Below are positions 8,220 to 15,181 of a stretch of 24,148 nt of DNA, piece after piece. The stretch is from contig UQXH01000027.1 in assembly GCA_900545025.1 (NCBI GenBank), forward strand, positions 1-24,148, read 5' to 3'. The notes beneath the pieces are model-generated. The model was not told the DNA's origin. It saw only the letters and a program-made list of their open reading frames with translations, and did no database searches. The stretch is from an uncultured Phascolarctobacterium sp. Its GTDB lineage: Bacteria; Bacillota; Negativicutes; Acidaminococcales; Acidaminococcaceae. A program made the translations under genes and the position numbers. How positions within the stretch are numbered: position 1 is the stretch's first letter; each line of letters starts with the position of its first letter.

Positions 8220-8491
8220 CAGTAAATTACGTAATAACCGCCGTTAAATTATAACAACAGTAAACCGCTTCCAGAGTCTATACAGCAAATATTACTTTTA
8301 CTACTCTTATTGACTTTCACAAGTGATGTCTAATCCTGATTACTGAATAATCTACTTATAAAATCTGAGCCGCAGCTCAGTCAATAATGTGGTATTTAGC
8401 CACGCTTCGGCAGCTGCCCCGCCTGTCCGTATGGGCTTGACTATTAAAATAGTGGGCGAATATTTGCATGAAAGCAGTCCGCATTCATGTA
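8195..8491 (-). promoter_or_regulatory. speA operon leader with terminator/antiterminator pairing
   Basis: The 401 bases between 8144 and 8544 hold no gene. The transcribed leader contains hairpins such as CTGAGC-TGCG-GCTCAG and GTGG-CTAAATA-CCAC. The minus-strand segment ACATCACTTGT (8329-8319) can pair over 11 bases, with one G-U, with the 5' arm of the terminator (8219-8209). This is the arrangement of a riboswitch or attenuator. I could not match it to T-box, SAM, lysine, FMN, TPP or cobalamin signatures, and no leader peptide with a ribosome-binding site is evident. Confidence 0.55.
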
Positions 8492-8497
8492 TTTATA

Positions 8498-8527
8498 ATT
8501 ATATCATAGTTGTAAATATTTTTACAA
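8498..8527 (-). promoter_or_regulatory. Promoter of the polyamine operon
   Basis: TTGTAA (8527-8522) and a perfect TATAAT (8503-8498) are separated by 18 bases on the minus strand. Transcription would start near 8491 and give a leader of about 350 bases. Confidence 0.65.
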
Positions 8528-8528
8528 C
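8509..8528. promoter_or_regulatory. Palindromic operator GTTGTAAA-N4-TTTACAAC
   Basis: Perfect 8-base arms with a 4-base spacer overlap the -35 and spacer of the speA promoter, where a repressor would block RNA polymerase. The core TTGTAAA-N4-TTTACAA resembles the Rex (NADH-sensing) operator TTGTTAA-N4-TTAACAA known from clostridia, differing at one symmetric position. The Rex assignment is inference. Confidence 0.5.
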
Positions 8529-8544
8529 AGAAACTTGACACCAC

Positions 8545-9627
8545 TTACAGTATTTCCTCTGCCAGTGCACTCAATGTCTTTTTATCCATATTATCAAAAA
8601 AATATTCCCTCTTGGGATGCAGCCCCAACGATTTGCCTACTGCTACATTATATTCTGCGCCTGCGGCAAAACTGGTCTCGAGGCAGATAATCTCTTTGCT
8701 TACCGCCTGCATAAGCTCCTGCCCTTTTTCAGTATTGACGATTACTAAGGTTACGCCTTTATCGTCGTCAAATTCAGGATACTGTTTATCAATACCCCAA
8801 TAGTCGGCGATAGTTATATCGGCACGGCTTCTCTTATTATTAAAAGCGCAATCAGAACAGGACGGCCTGATGGTTACATTATTCAGGAAGAGGCGCATAT
8901 AGGTTTCCTTGCGCTTACTGTCGCCGCAGCAGTGATTTTCGGTATAAAATAAGGTCTGCCCCTGCTTCCATCCCTGCTGCTTATCACGAAATTTCACTTT
9001 GATAACCTGCTCTCCGACCATCTCGCCAATCTCCTGCAGATGCTTGGCATAAACCTTGGCGCTCGGCACACCATGACATACTACATCAACCGTATAAAGA
9101 GCAGGATACTCTTTATTCAGGAAACCTTTCAGTCCGGCAATCTGACAGGGCGTCCCGCTGAACAAGACTCTGCGTCCCTGCTGCAGCAAAAAGCGCGCCT
9201 GCTTATAACAATCTCCCAGTTCGCTCTGCACATATTTGGAGCCGCGCAGTTTTGCCAGTCCTGCCTCCTCACCGACAGCACAATGCTGTACCTGTAATTC
9301 TGATGTCATTTCCGCACCATACACTATGCCCTGCCGAGAAAGAATCTCGCGGGCAAACGCAGTGAACAAACCGCCGCTGGAGCTATTGAGTCTAATCGTA
9401 TCATCAATATTCTTTGCGCCATAAACGGCAAGCGGGTCCTGCTGCTCAGGCTTATGCAGCAGCGGACACACTTTTTCACATAAACGGCAATCAATACATT
9501 GGGTCATCTCTACCTGCGGATATTTAAAGCCTTCACTATCTGCCTGCATCTTAATACAATGCTTGGGACAAATAGAAGCACACGCTCCGCAGCCGCAGCA
9601 TTCTGACTTATTTTTAATCTCAATCAT
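8545..9627 (-). CDS. F420 hydrogenase/dehydrogenase beta-subunit family iron-sulfur protein
   Basis: The 360-residue protein begins with two ferredoxin-type 4Fe-4S motifs: C10, C13, C16, C20-P and C44, C47, C50, C54-P. The rest matches the FrhB-like pattern, with GGLFTAFAREIL, LRGSKYVQSELGDCYKQ, VLFSGTPCQIAGLKGFL, VCHGVPSAKVYAKHL and a further cysteine group CSDCAFNNKRSRADITIADYWG. Relatives are soluble flavin/iron-sulfur oxidoreductases, often in polysaccharide loci beside pyruvyl transferases; no such neighbour exists here. F420 itself is not expected in this kind of bacterium, so the real electron partner is unknown. It follows the endonuclease gene by 14 bases with AAGGGGA upstream of the ATG, so it is probably co-transcribed. 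Confidence 0.88.
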   Translation of the reverse strand: MIEIKNKSECCGCGACASICPKHCIKMQADSEGFKYPQVEMTQCIDCRLCEKVCPLLHKPEQQDPLAVYGAKNIDDTIRLNSSSGGLFTAFAREILSRQGIVYGAEMTSELQVQHCAVGEEAGLAKLRGSKYVQSELGDCYKQARFLLQQGRRVLFSGTPCQIAGLKGFLNKEYPALYTVDVVCHGVPSAKVYAKHLQEIGEMVGEQVIKVKFRDKQQGWKQGQTLFYTENHCCGDSKRKETYMRLFLNNVTIRPSCSDCAFNNKRSRADITIADYWGIDKQYPEFDDDKGVTLVIVNTEKGQELMQAVSKEIICLETSFAAGAEYNVAVGKSLGLHPKREYFFDNMDKKTLSALAEEIL

Positions 9628-9641
9628 TTTCAGGTCCCCTT

Positions 9642-10547
9642 TTACGGATTACAGATAGAGCAAGGAGAATAACCAGATTTCAGCAAGTCTTCCTTACTGC
9701 CACTGTATTTCTTTTTGTTTTTAGCACTTATCTGTTTGGCGCCATTACACTCAGGCTTATGAAATTTATGACTGCCGGTGTTGAGGATATAGCTCTGAGC
9801 CTTTGCCGTATTAGCTTTATTAGCTGTATCTGCAGTATTTTCAGCCAGGCTGCTCCTGCCGGTAGCGTAATCAATGACTACGCCGGGCTGTACATTATAA
9901 CAATAAACATTGAAGCAGATTCCCTCGCCCTTGTCTTCTACAGACCGAGCTTCCAGCTGCACTCCTTCAGCTACAAGATTATTGCCTTTAAATATCGGTG
10001 TAACCCGATATAATACATGGTTGCCTGTTTCTTTGACATAGTCTGCTACCATATTTTCAAAAGGCAGCATGCCCTGTACGTTCAGATACCGCGTGCCGGT
10101 AATAAGATTGCGCTCGTTAGCATTTTCCGCCGTCAGCTGGTACCCAATCAGGTGACACCTGTTATACAGATATTTTCCGTCGACAAAATCATATTTTGCA
10201 GTCTGCCAGCCGCTGGGCTTCACCTGACCGATAGACCCCCGCTTTTCCTGCGGCATGGTGTCCTTCCCGACATTGGCAAAAGCCGTGCCGCAGCGCCCTA
10301 AGCTGTCTAACTTACTGTATTTTTCAAAAGACTTCGTGGTAAAGTCAGCAGCCGCAAAAAGCGGCTGATTATTATTAAGCACTACATAGGGCTTATTTGT
10401 ATACGCCGGTATACCGCTGATAGCCGTAGCTGCCGCACTGCCTTTACTGTCTGGCGCAGCCGGTTTATCCGCCGCGTTGCCGCAGCCTGCCAGCAATACA
10501 CACAGCCAGAGGATAAAAACAGCGAAACAGTTTAAATATTTTTTCAT
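9642..10547 (-). CDS. Lipoprotein DNA/RNA non-specific endonuclease with C-terminal Cys-rich domain
   Basis: The 301-residue protein has a lipoprotein signal ending in VLLAGC (C22), so it is anchored outside the cytoplasm. Residues ~50-235 look like the DNA/RNA non-specific endonuclease family: YNRCHLIGYQL at 128-138 occupies the place of the DRGHL motif with H132 as general base, followed by NERNLITGTRYLN with the metal-binding Asn region. The Asp-Arg-Gly-His form is altered to Asn-Arg-Cys-His, as in EndA-like branches. Residues ~252-301 (SYILNTGSHKFHKPEC to GYSPCSICNP) form a small Cys/His module, a probable zinc-binding Ada-like domain found on extracellular nucleases. Roles may be nutrient DNA use or DNA processing. 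The start overlaps the stop of the upstream gene (ATGA). Confidence 0.85.
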   Translation of the reverse strand: MKKYLNCFAVFILWLCVLLAGCGNAADKPAAPDSKGSAAATAISGIPAYTNKPYVVLNNNQPLFAAADFTTKSFEKYSKLDSLGRCGTAFANVGKDTMPQEKRGSIGQVKPSGWQTAKYDFVDGKYLYNRCHLIGYQLTAENANERNLITGTRYLNVQGMLPFENMVADYVKETGNHVLYRVTPIFKGNNLVAEGVQLEARSVEDKGEGICFNVYCYNVQPGVVIDYATGRSSLAENTADTANKANTAKAQSYILNTGSHKFHKPECNGAKQISAKNKKKYSGSKEDLLKSGYSPCSICNP

Positions 10548-10966
10548 CTGCCATAAACCTCCTCAGTTATTTTTTCATGGGAGGAGCCGTCAAAATCCTC
10601 TCGATTAAGTAATTGCCACGGCTTACTATGAACGGGCACTGTAAAATAAAAATCAGCCGGATAATCTCTGTTCCAACAAAAGAGAATAATCTGCTCAATT
10701 TTATCAATATAATTTGCAGCATCTGCATTCTCTACAAAGCAGTAATCTCCTGCGGCAGCCTTAGCTAAAAAATCTTCGGCAACACATATAGTAATAGCTT
10801 TATTTACGGCCTGCTCCTTAAACAGCTGATAACTATAGGCATTCATCCAGAGTCTGCAATCCTCGCAGCGCTGCAGTACTCTCTCCCGCAATATTCTATC
10901 CTGACTCTGCCTCCTTTGATTAAAGAGCAAGCCCATATTATTATCTACGCAAGCAATAACTATCAT
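10544..10966 (-). CDS. Small conserved protein upstream of the endonuclease
   Basis: I do not recognise a function. The 140-residue protein starts MIVIACVDNNMGLLFNQRRQ, has no signal peptide or membrane segment, and ends SSHEKITEEVYGR. It contains CEDCRLWMN around 33-41. Ordinary composition and a good GAGG ribosome-binding site support a real gene. Its stop codon overlaps the endonuclease start by four bases, so the two are translated together. A cytoplasmic partner, regulator or inhibitor of the nuclease is possible but unproven. Confidence 0.75.
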   Translation of the reverse strand: MIVIACVDNNMGLLFNQRRQSQDRILRERVLQRCEDCRLWMNAYSYQLFKEQAVNKAITICVAEDFLAKAAAGDYCFVENADAANYIDKIEQIILFCWNRDYPADFYFTVPVHSKPWQLLNREDFDGSSHEKITEEVYGR

Positions 10967-11023
10967 TTTTCATCCTCTGTACAACATATTATCTCTTGTC
11001 TCAGTTATTTTGTTTAAAGCGTA

Positions 11024-12100
11024 TCAGAATATTTTTTGCTTCCAGCTATTTTTCAGATACGACTTTATTTCCTGCCTGCTCAAGCCAACTGCTTCATAAC
11101 CATAAATATTATTCTTGCAAGCCGGCTTTAGGAAGATGATGGCGTCATCAGTAAAGCAGAATATCATATCATCCGTATTGTCAAAGCCTGTTAGTGCAGC
11201 TAAATCTGCCGTAGTTTTAAATATATCAGCTGTTGTCAACACCTCGGCCCTGCCCATCTCCATATTAAGCGCAGCTAATCTTACCGTGCCGTCAGATTTC
11301 CTTGCCGCATACAGCGTGCTCAACAGTTTTTTAGTATTACAGGTCACTGCATAAGCAACAGTTGCCCCGCGGTTTTCTTGATACAGCTGCCAAGCCGTAT
11401 TTTTCAAAGATTGATTAGCATATTCACGCGTCAATTCTCCCGGATGGTTTGTCAATACAGGAAAAGCCACATCTGTAGCAAAAGTTTTTCTTTCAACACC
11501 ATAAAAACCATTATCATTTAATACCTTCCAGCCGCTGAAATTCTTTTCACCAGTTTTATCTGCCAAAATCATACTGCCGGTAAACTGTTTAGCGTTATCA
11601 AGTATAATACCATCATTTACATTAGGATAATTTTTCCCATTATATTCTGCTAACGACAAACTGTAAGGCTGCCCGCCGCCATAATAGGGAAATATCAGGC
11701 TTTTATAGCCATGCTTTTTCATGTCAGCAACAATAACAGGAGTATTTACCAGAGTAAAAGCGCTGCGCACCTGTAATCTGTCCTGCTTTTCTTCCAGCAG
11801 CAACGCGCTGCTGCCGCCGCTGCCGCTGGTATACGGCCCGCTGACAACAACAAATATTTCCTGCTGTCCATCATCATTTAAGTCTATATAATTGTAGTTA
11901 TAACGCGTTGCACTACTTTCTTCATCTGTAAACCGGTAATGATTTCTGATTATCTCGCCAATCCTGCTGTCAGGAAATTTTTCCGCTAAGAACGATTTCA
12001 TCTGTACCTGTCGGGACTCTGGCTCTTTTTCTGCATAAGTATTACCAGCCAAAACACAGCTGCACACCAACATCAATAACACGGTAAATATTTTCTGCAT
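11024..12100 (-). CDS. Exported protein of unknown function with a DLNDDG repeat-like motif
   Basis: A 358-residue protein with a signal peptide (MQKIFTVLLMLVCSCVLAGNTYA before the predicted cut). I chose the ATG at 12100 because GGAGGAG stands four bases before it; a TTG start at 12124 would lie inside a terminator hairpin and would add eight residues before the signal. Around residues 65-80 NYIDLNDDGQQEIFVVVSG is an Asp-rich FG-GAP/VCBS-like segment, which usually binds calcium in a beta-propeller blade. The rest has no motif I know. The product should sit in the periplasm or outside. The gene at 12208, also exported and with a similar motif, lies just upstream. Confidence 0.8.
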   Translation of the reverse strand: MQKIFTVLLMLVCSCVLAGNTYAEKEPESRQVQMKSFLAEKFPDSRIGEIIRNHYRFTDEESSATRYNYNYIDLNDDGQQEIFVVVSGPYTSGSGGSSALLLEEKQDRLQVRSAFTLVNTPVIVADMKKHGYKSLIFPYYGGGQPYSLSLAEYNGKNYPNVNDGIILDNAKQFTGSMILADKTGEKNFSGWKVLNDNGFYGVERKTFATDVAFPVLTNHPGELTREYANQSLKNTAWQLYQENRGATVAYAVTCNTKKLLSTLYAARKSDGTVRLAALNMEMGRAEVLTTADIFKTTADLAALTGFDNTDDMIFCFTDDAIIFLKPACKNNIYGYEAVGLSRQEIKSYLKNSWKQKIF

Positions 12101-12122
12101 GGCGCTCCTCCAGCTCAACAAC

Positions 12123-12155
12123 AAGACCTGCCAATATCAAATATCAGCAGGTCTT
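12123..12155 (-). terminator. Hairpin between the two exported-protein genes
   Basis: Arms AAGACCTGC (12123-12131) and GCAGGTCTT (12147-12155) flank a 15-base AT-rich loop. The T-tract is poor on the minus strand (TCTTGTTGTT), so termination may be partial. A second stem, ATCAGCAA-ATC-TTGCTGAT, lies at 12190-12208. Confidence 0.5.
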
Positions 12156-12207
12156 TATCTTTCAAATAACTTTTAACAGCACAAGAACTATCAGCAAATC
12201 TTGCTGA

Positions 12208-12834
12208 TTATTTTTCCATCATAATCGGATAGTCATAATAACCGTCTATTTCCAACAGACGGCAGGCTTCTCCATCCACCAGCTTATACTGGATCTGGCG
12301 CATCATGCCGTTCATATACAGAGAGCCGTCTTTATTTTCAATAACAGGAAATCTCCTGCAGAAATTATTTTCCACAATACTCATTTCATCAAAACCTTTA
12401 AAGCCCTGATATGCTGCTTTATCAGTCACTTCATCCGGCTGCGGCAGATACACCTGGCTCATAGATTCACCGTTATTGCTGGAATAGCCAATCAAGCGCA
12501 TCTTCGGCTCCATATTATCAGCTTTCAAATATACAAAGACCTCAGGATAATTATCGCCGTTTAAATCGCCGATTTCCGCGCCTGTCACATGATAACCTTT
12601 AATATCGTGCTTCTCAATAAATTTGTTATCATTGAATTCAAAAATCAGCTGATTATTTTTCTCCTTAACAGAATAATCAACATCATTCCATTCAAAATCC
12701 TTTTCAAAGCTGCTCTGCACATTAGGTTTCAGTAATCTTACCGGCTTAGAAAAGGTTACGTTATCATTAGCAGCCGCTACAGAAAATATGCCTAACGCCA
12801 TAACAGCGGTTAAAGCAAGCACGGTCTTTTGCAT
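12208..12834 (-). CDS. Exported protein of unknown function with a DLNGDN motif
   Basis: This 208-residue protein has a signal peptide (MQKTVLALTAVMALGIFSVAAA before the cut). Around residues 93-105 EIGDLNGDNYPEVFVYL is an FG-GAP/EF-hand-like Asp/Asn motif much like the one in the neighbouring 358-residue protein. There are no catalytic motifs or membrane spans. GGGAGG stands seven bases before the ATG. It is likely soluble in the periplasm or surface-associated. Function unknown; the shared motif and adjacency suggest that the two proteins act in the same place. Confidence 0.8.
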   Translation of the reverse strand: MQKTVLALTAVMALGIFSVAAANDNVTFSKPVRLLKPNVQSSFEKDFEWNDVDYSVKEKNNQLIFEFNDNKFIEKHDIKGYHVTGAEIGDLNGDNYPEVFVYLKADNMEPKMRLIGYSSNNGESMSQVYLPQPDEVTDKAAYQGFKGFDEMSIVENNFCRRFPVIENKDGSLYMNGMMRQIQYKLVDGEACRLLEIDGYYDYPIMMEK

Positions 12835-12980
12835 AAAATCGCCTCCCGTTAAATAAAATTTTATCTAATTTACTGTCACTATAAATCTTTTATATCATTC
12901 CATAAATTTAGTAAATATCCTCCTGTCTAAAAACAGTTCTAAAAAAATTCACATCTAAAACGCCGCTTGCTTCGTCAGTA

Positions 12981-13442
12981 TCAGTGCAATATTTCATGCA
13001 GGCTCCACATTACTAATCCGGCAGCGACGGCATCACTGTTCATCCGATCATATTTATTGTTCAGATGCCTGCGTACGCTGCCCCAATTAATTCCATGAGC
13101 TTTGCAGATTTCCTTATAAGGCTTGCCATTTTTCTGCATATGGAAAATATCAGTAAAATCACCGCCAATACTCTCTGCAATATATTTGGCAACAATGTAA
13201 TCTTCCAGCGTCATCCCTGCACGGCAAGCCCGGTCAAAATCATGTCTGTCTACGCCCAATACATCACGCACGATATCGCCGCAGCTTTCATGTTTTTTAT
13301 GGTGTGCTTGCTGCGCATGCTTTGCCGGCGGTTTAGGATCATTCTTAGGCTTGGCATCTGTCGGCGCGGCAAAAATACTGCTTCCCAATAACAAGCATAA
13401 CAGCAATGCCGTTGTTTTCTTGCTCCAATTATTTCCCATCAT
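12981..13442 (-). CDS. Small exported protein of unknown function
   Basis: A 153-residue protein with a signal peptide (MMGNNWSKKTTALLLCLLLGSSIFA) followed by a low-complexity basic linker rich in Lys, Pro, Gln and His (residues ~30-50, ending HAQQAHHKKH). The C-terminal ~100 residues are compact and mostly helical, with two Cys (CGDIV and RACRAG) and a third in EICKAHG. The segment GKPYKEICKAHGINWGSVRRHLNNKY reads like a helix-turn-helix, odd for an exported protein. GGGAGGG lies upstream of the ATG pair; the second ATG is equally possible. Divergent from the MerR gene. Confidence 0.72.
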   Translation of the reverse strand: MMGNNWSKKTTALLLCLLLGSSIFAAPTDAKPKNDPKPPAKHAQQAHHKKHESCGDIVRDVLGVDRHDFDRACRAGMTLEDYIVAKYIAESIGGDFTDIFHMQKNGKPYKEICKAHGINWGSVRRHLNNKYDRMNSDAVAAGLVMWSLHEILH

Positions 13443-13609
13443 TTCTCTTCCCTCCCCTGTTTTATTTCATGTCTAAAAATACTCTATGTTAATATTATCT
13501 ATCCGTTAAGCTTTTTCCTGCTTGTGCCAATATTTCACAAATCCTTCATTGGACTTTCATGACTAATACTGCTACGCTTATACTAAAATATGTTACAGAG
13601 GTGATGATC

Positions 13610-14056
13610 GTGGCTTACACTATCGGGCAGGCTGCGCAAAAAGCAAATCTCTCTCCTTCTACCCTCCGCTATTATGATAAGGAAGGGTTGCTGCCTTTTC
13701 TTTCTCGCTCCAAAAGCGGTATACGCATGTTTAATGACACGGACTTAGAGATTTTGACAATAATTGACTGTCTGAAAAAAACCGGTATGCCGATTAAAGA
13801 AATAAAAAATTTTATGGAATTGGCAGCCCAGGGTGACGGTACTATCTCCGAACGTCTGACCCTTATCCGGCAACGAAAAATGACCGTGCAAAAGCAAATG
13901 GAACAGCTTCAGCAAACCTTGGCAATCTTAGACTATAAGGTATGGTATTACGAAACAGCGGCCAAAGCAGGCTCATCCAAAATTCACGAATCCTATTCCA
14001 CAGAAGACATTCCCGAAAAACATCGTAATATTTATAAGAAGCTTAAAGGCAAGTAA
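13610..14056 (+). CDS. MerR family transcriptional regulator
   Basis: The start is the GTG at 13610, giving 148 residues beginning MAYTIGQAAQKANLSPSTLRYYDKEG. AGAGGTG lies eight bases upstream and the sequence then matches the normal N-terminus of the family; an upstream ATG at 13559 would add 17 unrelated residues. Residues 1-70 are the winged helix-turn-helix (STLRYYDKEGLLPF, SGIRMFNDTDLEIL) and ~80-110 a coiled-coil dimer helix (RQRKMTVQKQMEQLQQTLAIL). There is no cysteine cluster for metal binding, so it belongs to the small-effector or redox group of short MerR proteins. Divergent from the exported-protein gene at 12981, which it could control (inference). Target unknown. Confidence 0.9.
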   Translation: MAYTIGQAAQKANLSPSTLRYYDKEGLLPFLSRSKSGIRMFNDTDLEILTIIDCLKKTGMPIKEIKNFMELAAQGDGTISERLTLIRQRKMTVQKQMEQLQQTLAILDYKVWYYETAAKAGSSKIHESYSTEDIPEKHRNIYKKLKGK

Positions 14057-14092
14057 ATATATTGCCACAACTAACAGCTAAGACAAAAAGTA

Positions 14093-14121
14093 TTGACTTT
14101 TAATTTTAAAACCTGTATAAT
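14093..14121 (+). promoter_or_regulatory. Promoter of the tRNA cluster
   Basis: TTGACT (14093-14098) and TATAAT (14116-14121) are separated by the ideal 17 bases. The first tRNA begins 13 bases after the -10. Confidence 0.9.
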
Positions 14122-14133
14122 ACTCCTTGTATT

Positions 14134-14210
14134 CGGGGCGTGGCTCAGTTTGGTAGAGCACCTGCCTTGGGAGCAGGGGGTCGCAGGTTCAAATCCTGCC
14201 GCTCCGACCA
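14134..14210 (+). tRNA. tRNA-Pro (anticodon TGG)
   Basis: A 77-base cloverleaf with CCA encoded. The acceptor CGGGGCG pairs with CGCTCCG, the anticodon arm is CCTGC-CTTGGGA-GCAGG and the T-loop is GGTTCAAATCC. Confidence 0.97.
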
Positions 14211-14228
14211 GACTTACAGTTATAAATC

Positions 14229-14302
14229 GCGGGTGTAGTTTAGTGGTAAAACCTCAGCCTTCCAAGCTGATGTTGTGGGTTCGATTCCCATCGCCCGCTC
14301 CA
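14229..14302 (+). tRNA. tRNA-Gly (anticodon TCC)
   Basis: A 74-base cloverleaf with CCA encoded. The acceptor GCGGGTG pairs with CGCCCGC, the anticodon loop is CTTCCAA and the T-loop GGTTCGATTCC. Confidence 0.97.
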
Positions 14303-14308
14303 TTTCAT

Positions 14309-14385
<77 letters not shown>

Positions 14386-14393
14386 GCATTTAT

Positions 14394-14426
14394 GCCGATT
14401 CTCAGATTTTGAGAATCGGCTTTTTT
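14394..14426 (+). terminator. Terminator of the tRNA cluster
   Basis: Perfect 11-base arms GCCGATTCTCA and TGAGAATCGGC with loop GATTT, followed by TTTTTT. Confidence 0.95.
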
Positions 14427-14493
14427 ATTTTCTGACACCTTATCAACACCTTATTACGACTATAGTCAATAAAAATTGAATTATTTTATTCTG

Positions 14494-14538
14494 AACAACA
14501 AAAGCCGTCTAAAGCAGACAGCCTTGTTGTTATTTTTT
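14494..14538 (+). terminator. Terminator-like hairpin in the gene-free stretch after the tRNAs
   Basis: AACAACAA (14494-14501) pairs with TTGTTGTT (14524-14531), extended by an inner GTCT/AGAC stem, then TTTTTT at 14533-14538. No gene precedes it on the plus strand, so it may belong to an unrecognised small RNA. The rest of 14427-14632 shows no gene that I can support. Confidence 0.6.
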
Positions 14539-14632
14539 CCCTACTCCGCATCATAACTGCATCCGAGGGCAGTACCCTAAAAAAAGACACCAGTGCATAG
14601 ATACTCGCAATACGGGAAGGACATCTATTGCG

Positions 14633-14674
14633 AAAAAACGGATACCTTCTGTAATACAGAGGTATCCGTTTTTT
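14633..14674 (-). terminator. Bidirectional terminator after the XRE gene
   Basis: Perfect 14-base arms AAAAAACGGATACC and GGTATCCGTTTTTT enclose an inner TCTGT-AAT-ACAGA stem. T-runs exist in both directions. On the minus strand it follows the XRE stop codon by 35 bases. Confidence 0.92.
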
Positions 14675-14709
14675 CCAGTATCAGCTCTTTTTTATTATGT
14701 ACTGTTTTC

Positions 14710-15045
14710 TCAGCTGTTTTCTCGGCTCTTCCTGCTTTTCAAAGCCATGATTTTCAAAATGTCGGCCAGTTCATCAACATCTATCAGATATTTTTCCTTT
14801 TCTGTACTCTTACTTTCACGTTTAATATTATCAACAAGCATATCCACACTGCAGTCCAGCATCCTGCTTATCTTCACTGCTGTCCACAGACTGATACCTG
14901 TATTTCCGTTTTCTATATTGCTCATATGTGTCTGCGATACTTCTATCGCCTTGGCCAGCTCTATCTGCGATATTCCTTTCTGCCTGCGCAGTTTCTTGAT
15001 ATTGTCGCCTATTTTCCTGTAATCCATTTCTTCCGTATTCTGCAT
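14710..15045 (-). CDS. XRE family helix-turn-helix regulator
   Basis: A 111-residue protein. Residues ~10-65 form a Cro/C1-type HTH: IGDNIKKLRRQKGISQIELAKAIEVSQTHMSNIENGNTG, with the recognition helix around VSQTHMSNIE. The tail, rich in Lys/Glu/Ser/Asp, is probably a dimerisation helix (VDELADILKIMALKSRK). I chose the ATG at 15045, eight bases after AGG; a GTG at 15054 would sit on the ribosome-binding site. It stands alone between two terminators, so it is its own transcription unit. It resembles SinR-like or phage-type regulators, but no phage genes are near. The target is unknown; the adjacent autotransporter is a possibility only. Confidence 0.88.
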   Translation of the reverse strand: MQNTEEMDYRKIGDNIKKLRRQKGISQIELAKAIEVSQTHMSNIENGNTGISLWTAVKISRMLDCSVDMLVDNIKRESKSTEKEKYLIDVDELADILKIMALKSRKSRENS

Positions 15046-15122
15046 AATAGTCACCTGAAATATTGTAAATTAAGCAAAACAAACCTGCTCTGCCAGACAT
15101 GTTATACTTGCATCTTCCTGTT

Positions 15123-15159
15123 AAAAGCAGTATCGGGTACAAAGCCCGATACTGCTTTT
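15123..15159 (-). terminator. Bidirectional terminator after the large autotransporter gene
   Basis: Perfect 15-base arms AAAAGCAGTATCGGG and CCCGATACTGCTTTT with a 7-base loop, 22 bases after the autotransporter stop codon on the minus strand. Confidence 0.92.
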
Positions 15160-15181
15160 TATATACAAATATCTTCTAAGC

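Noticed and set aside
8220..8490. T-box, lysine, SAM, FMN, TPP or cobalamin riboswitch in the speA leader
   Set aside because: None of the core conserved sequences of these classes, including the GGTGGTACCGCG T-box, could be found.
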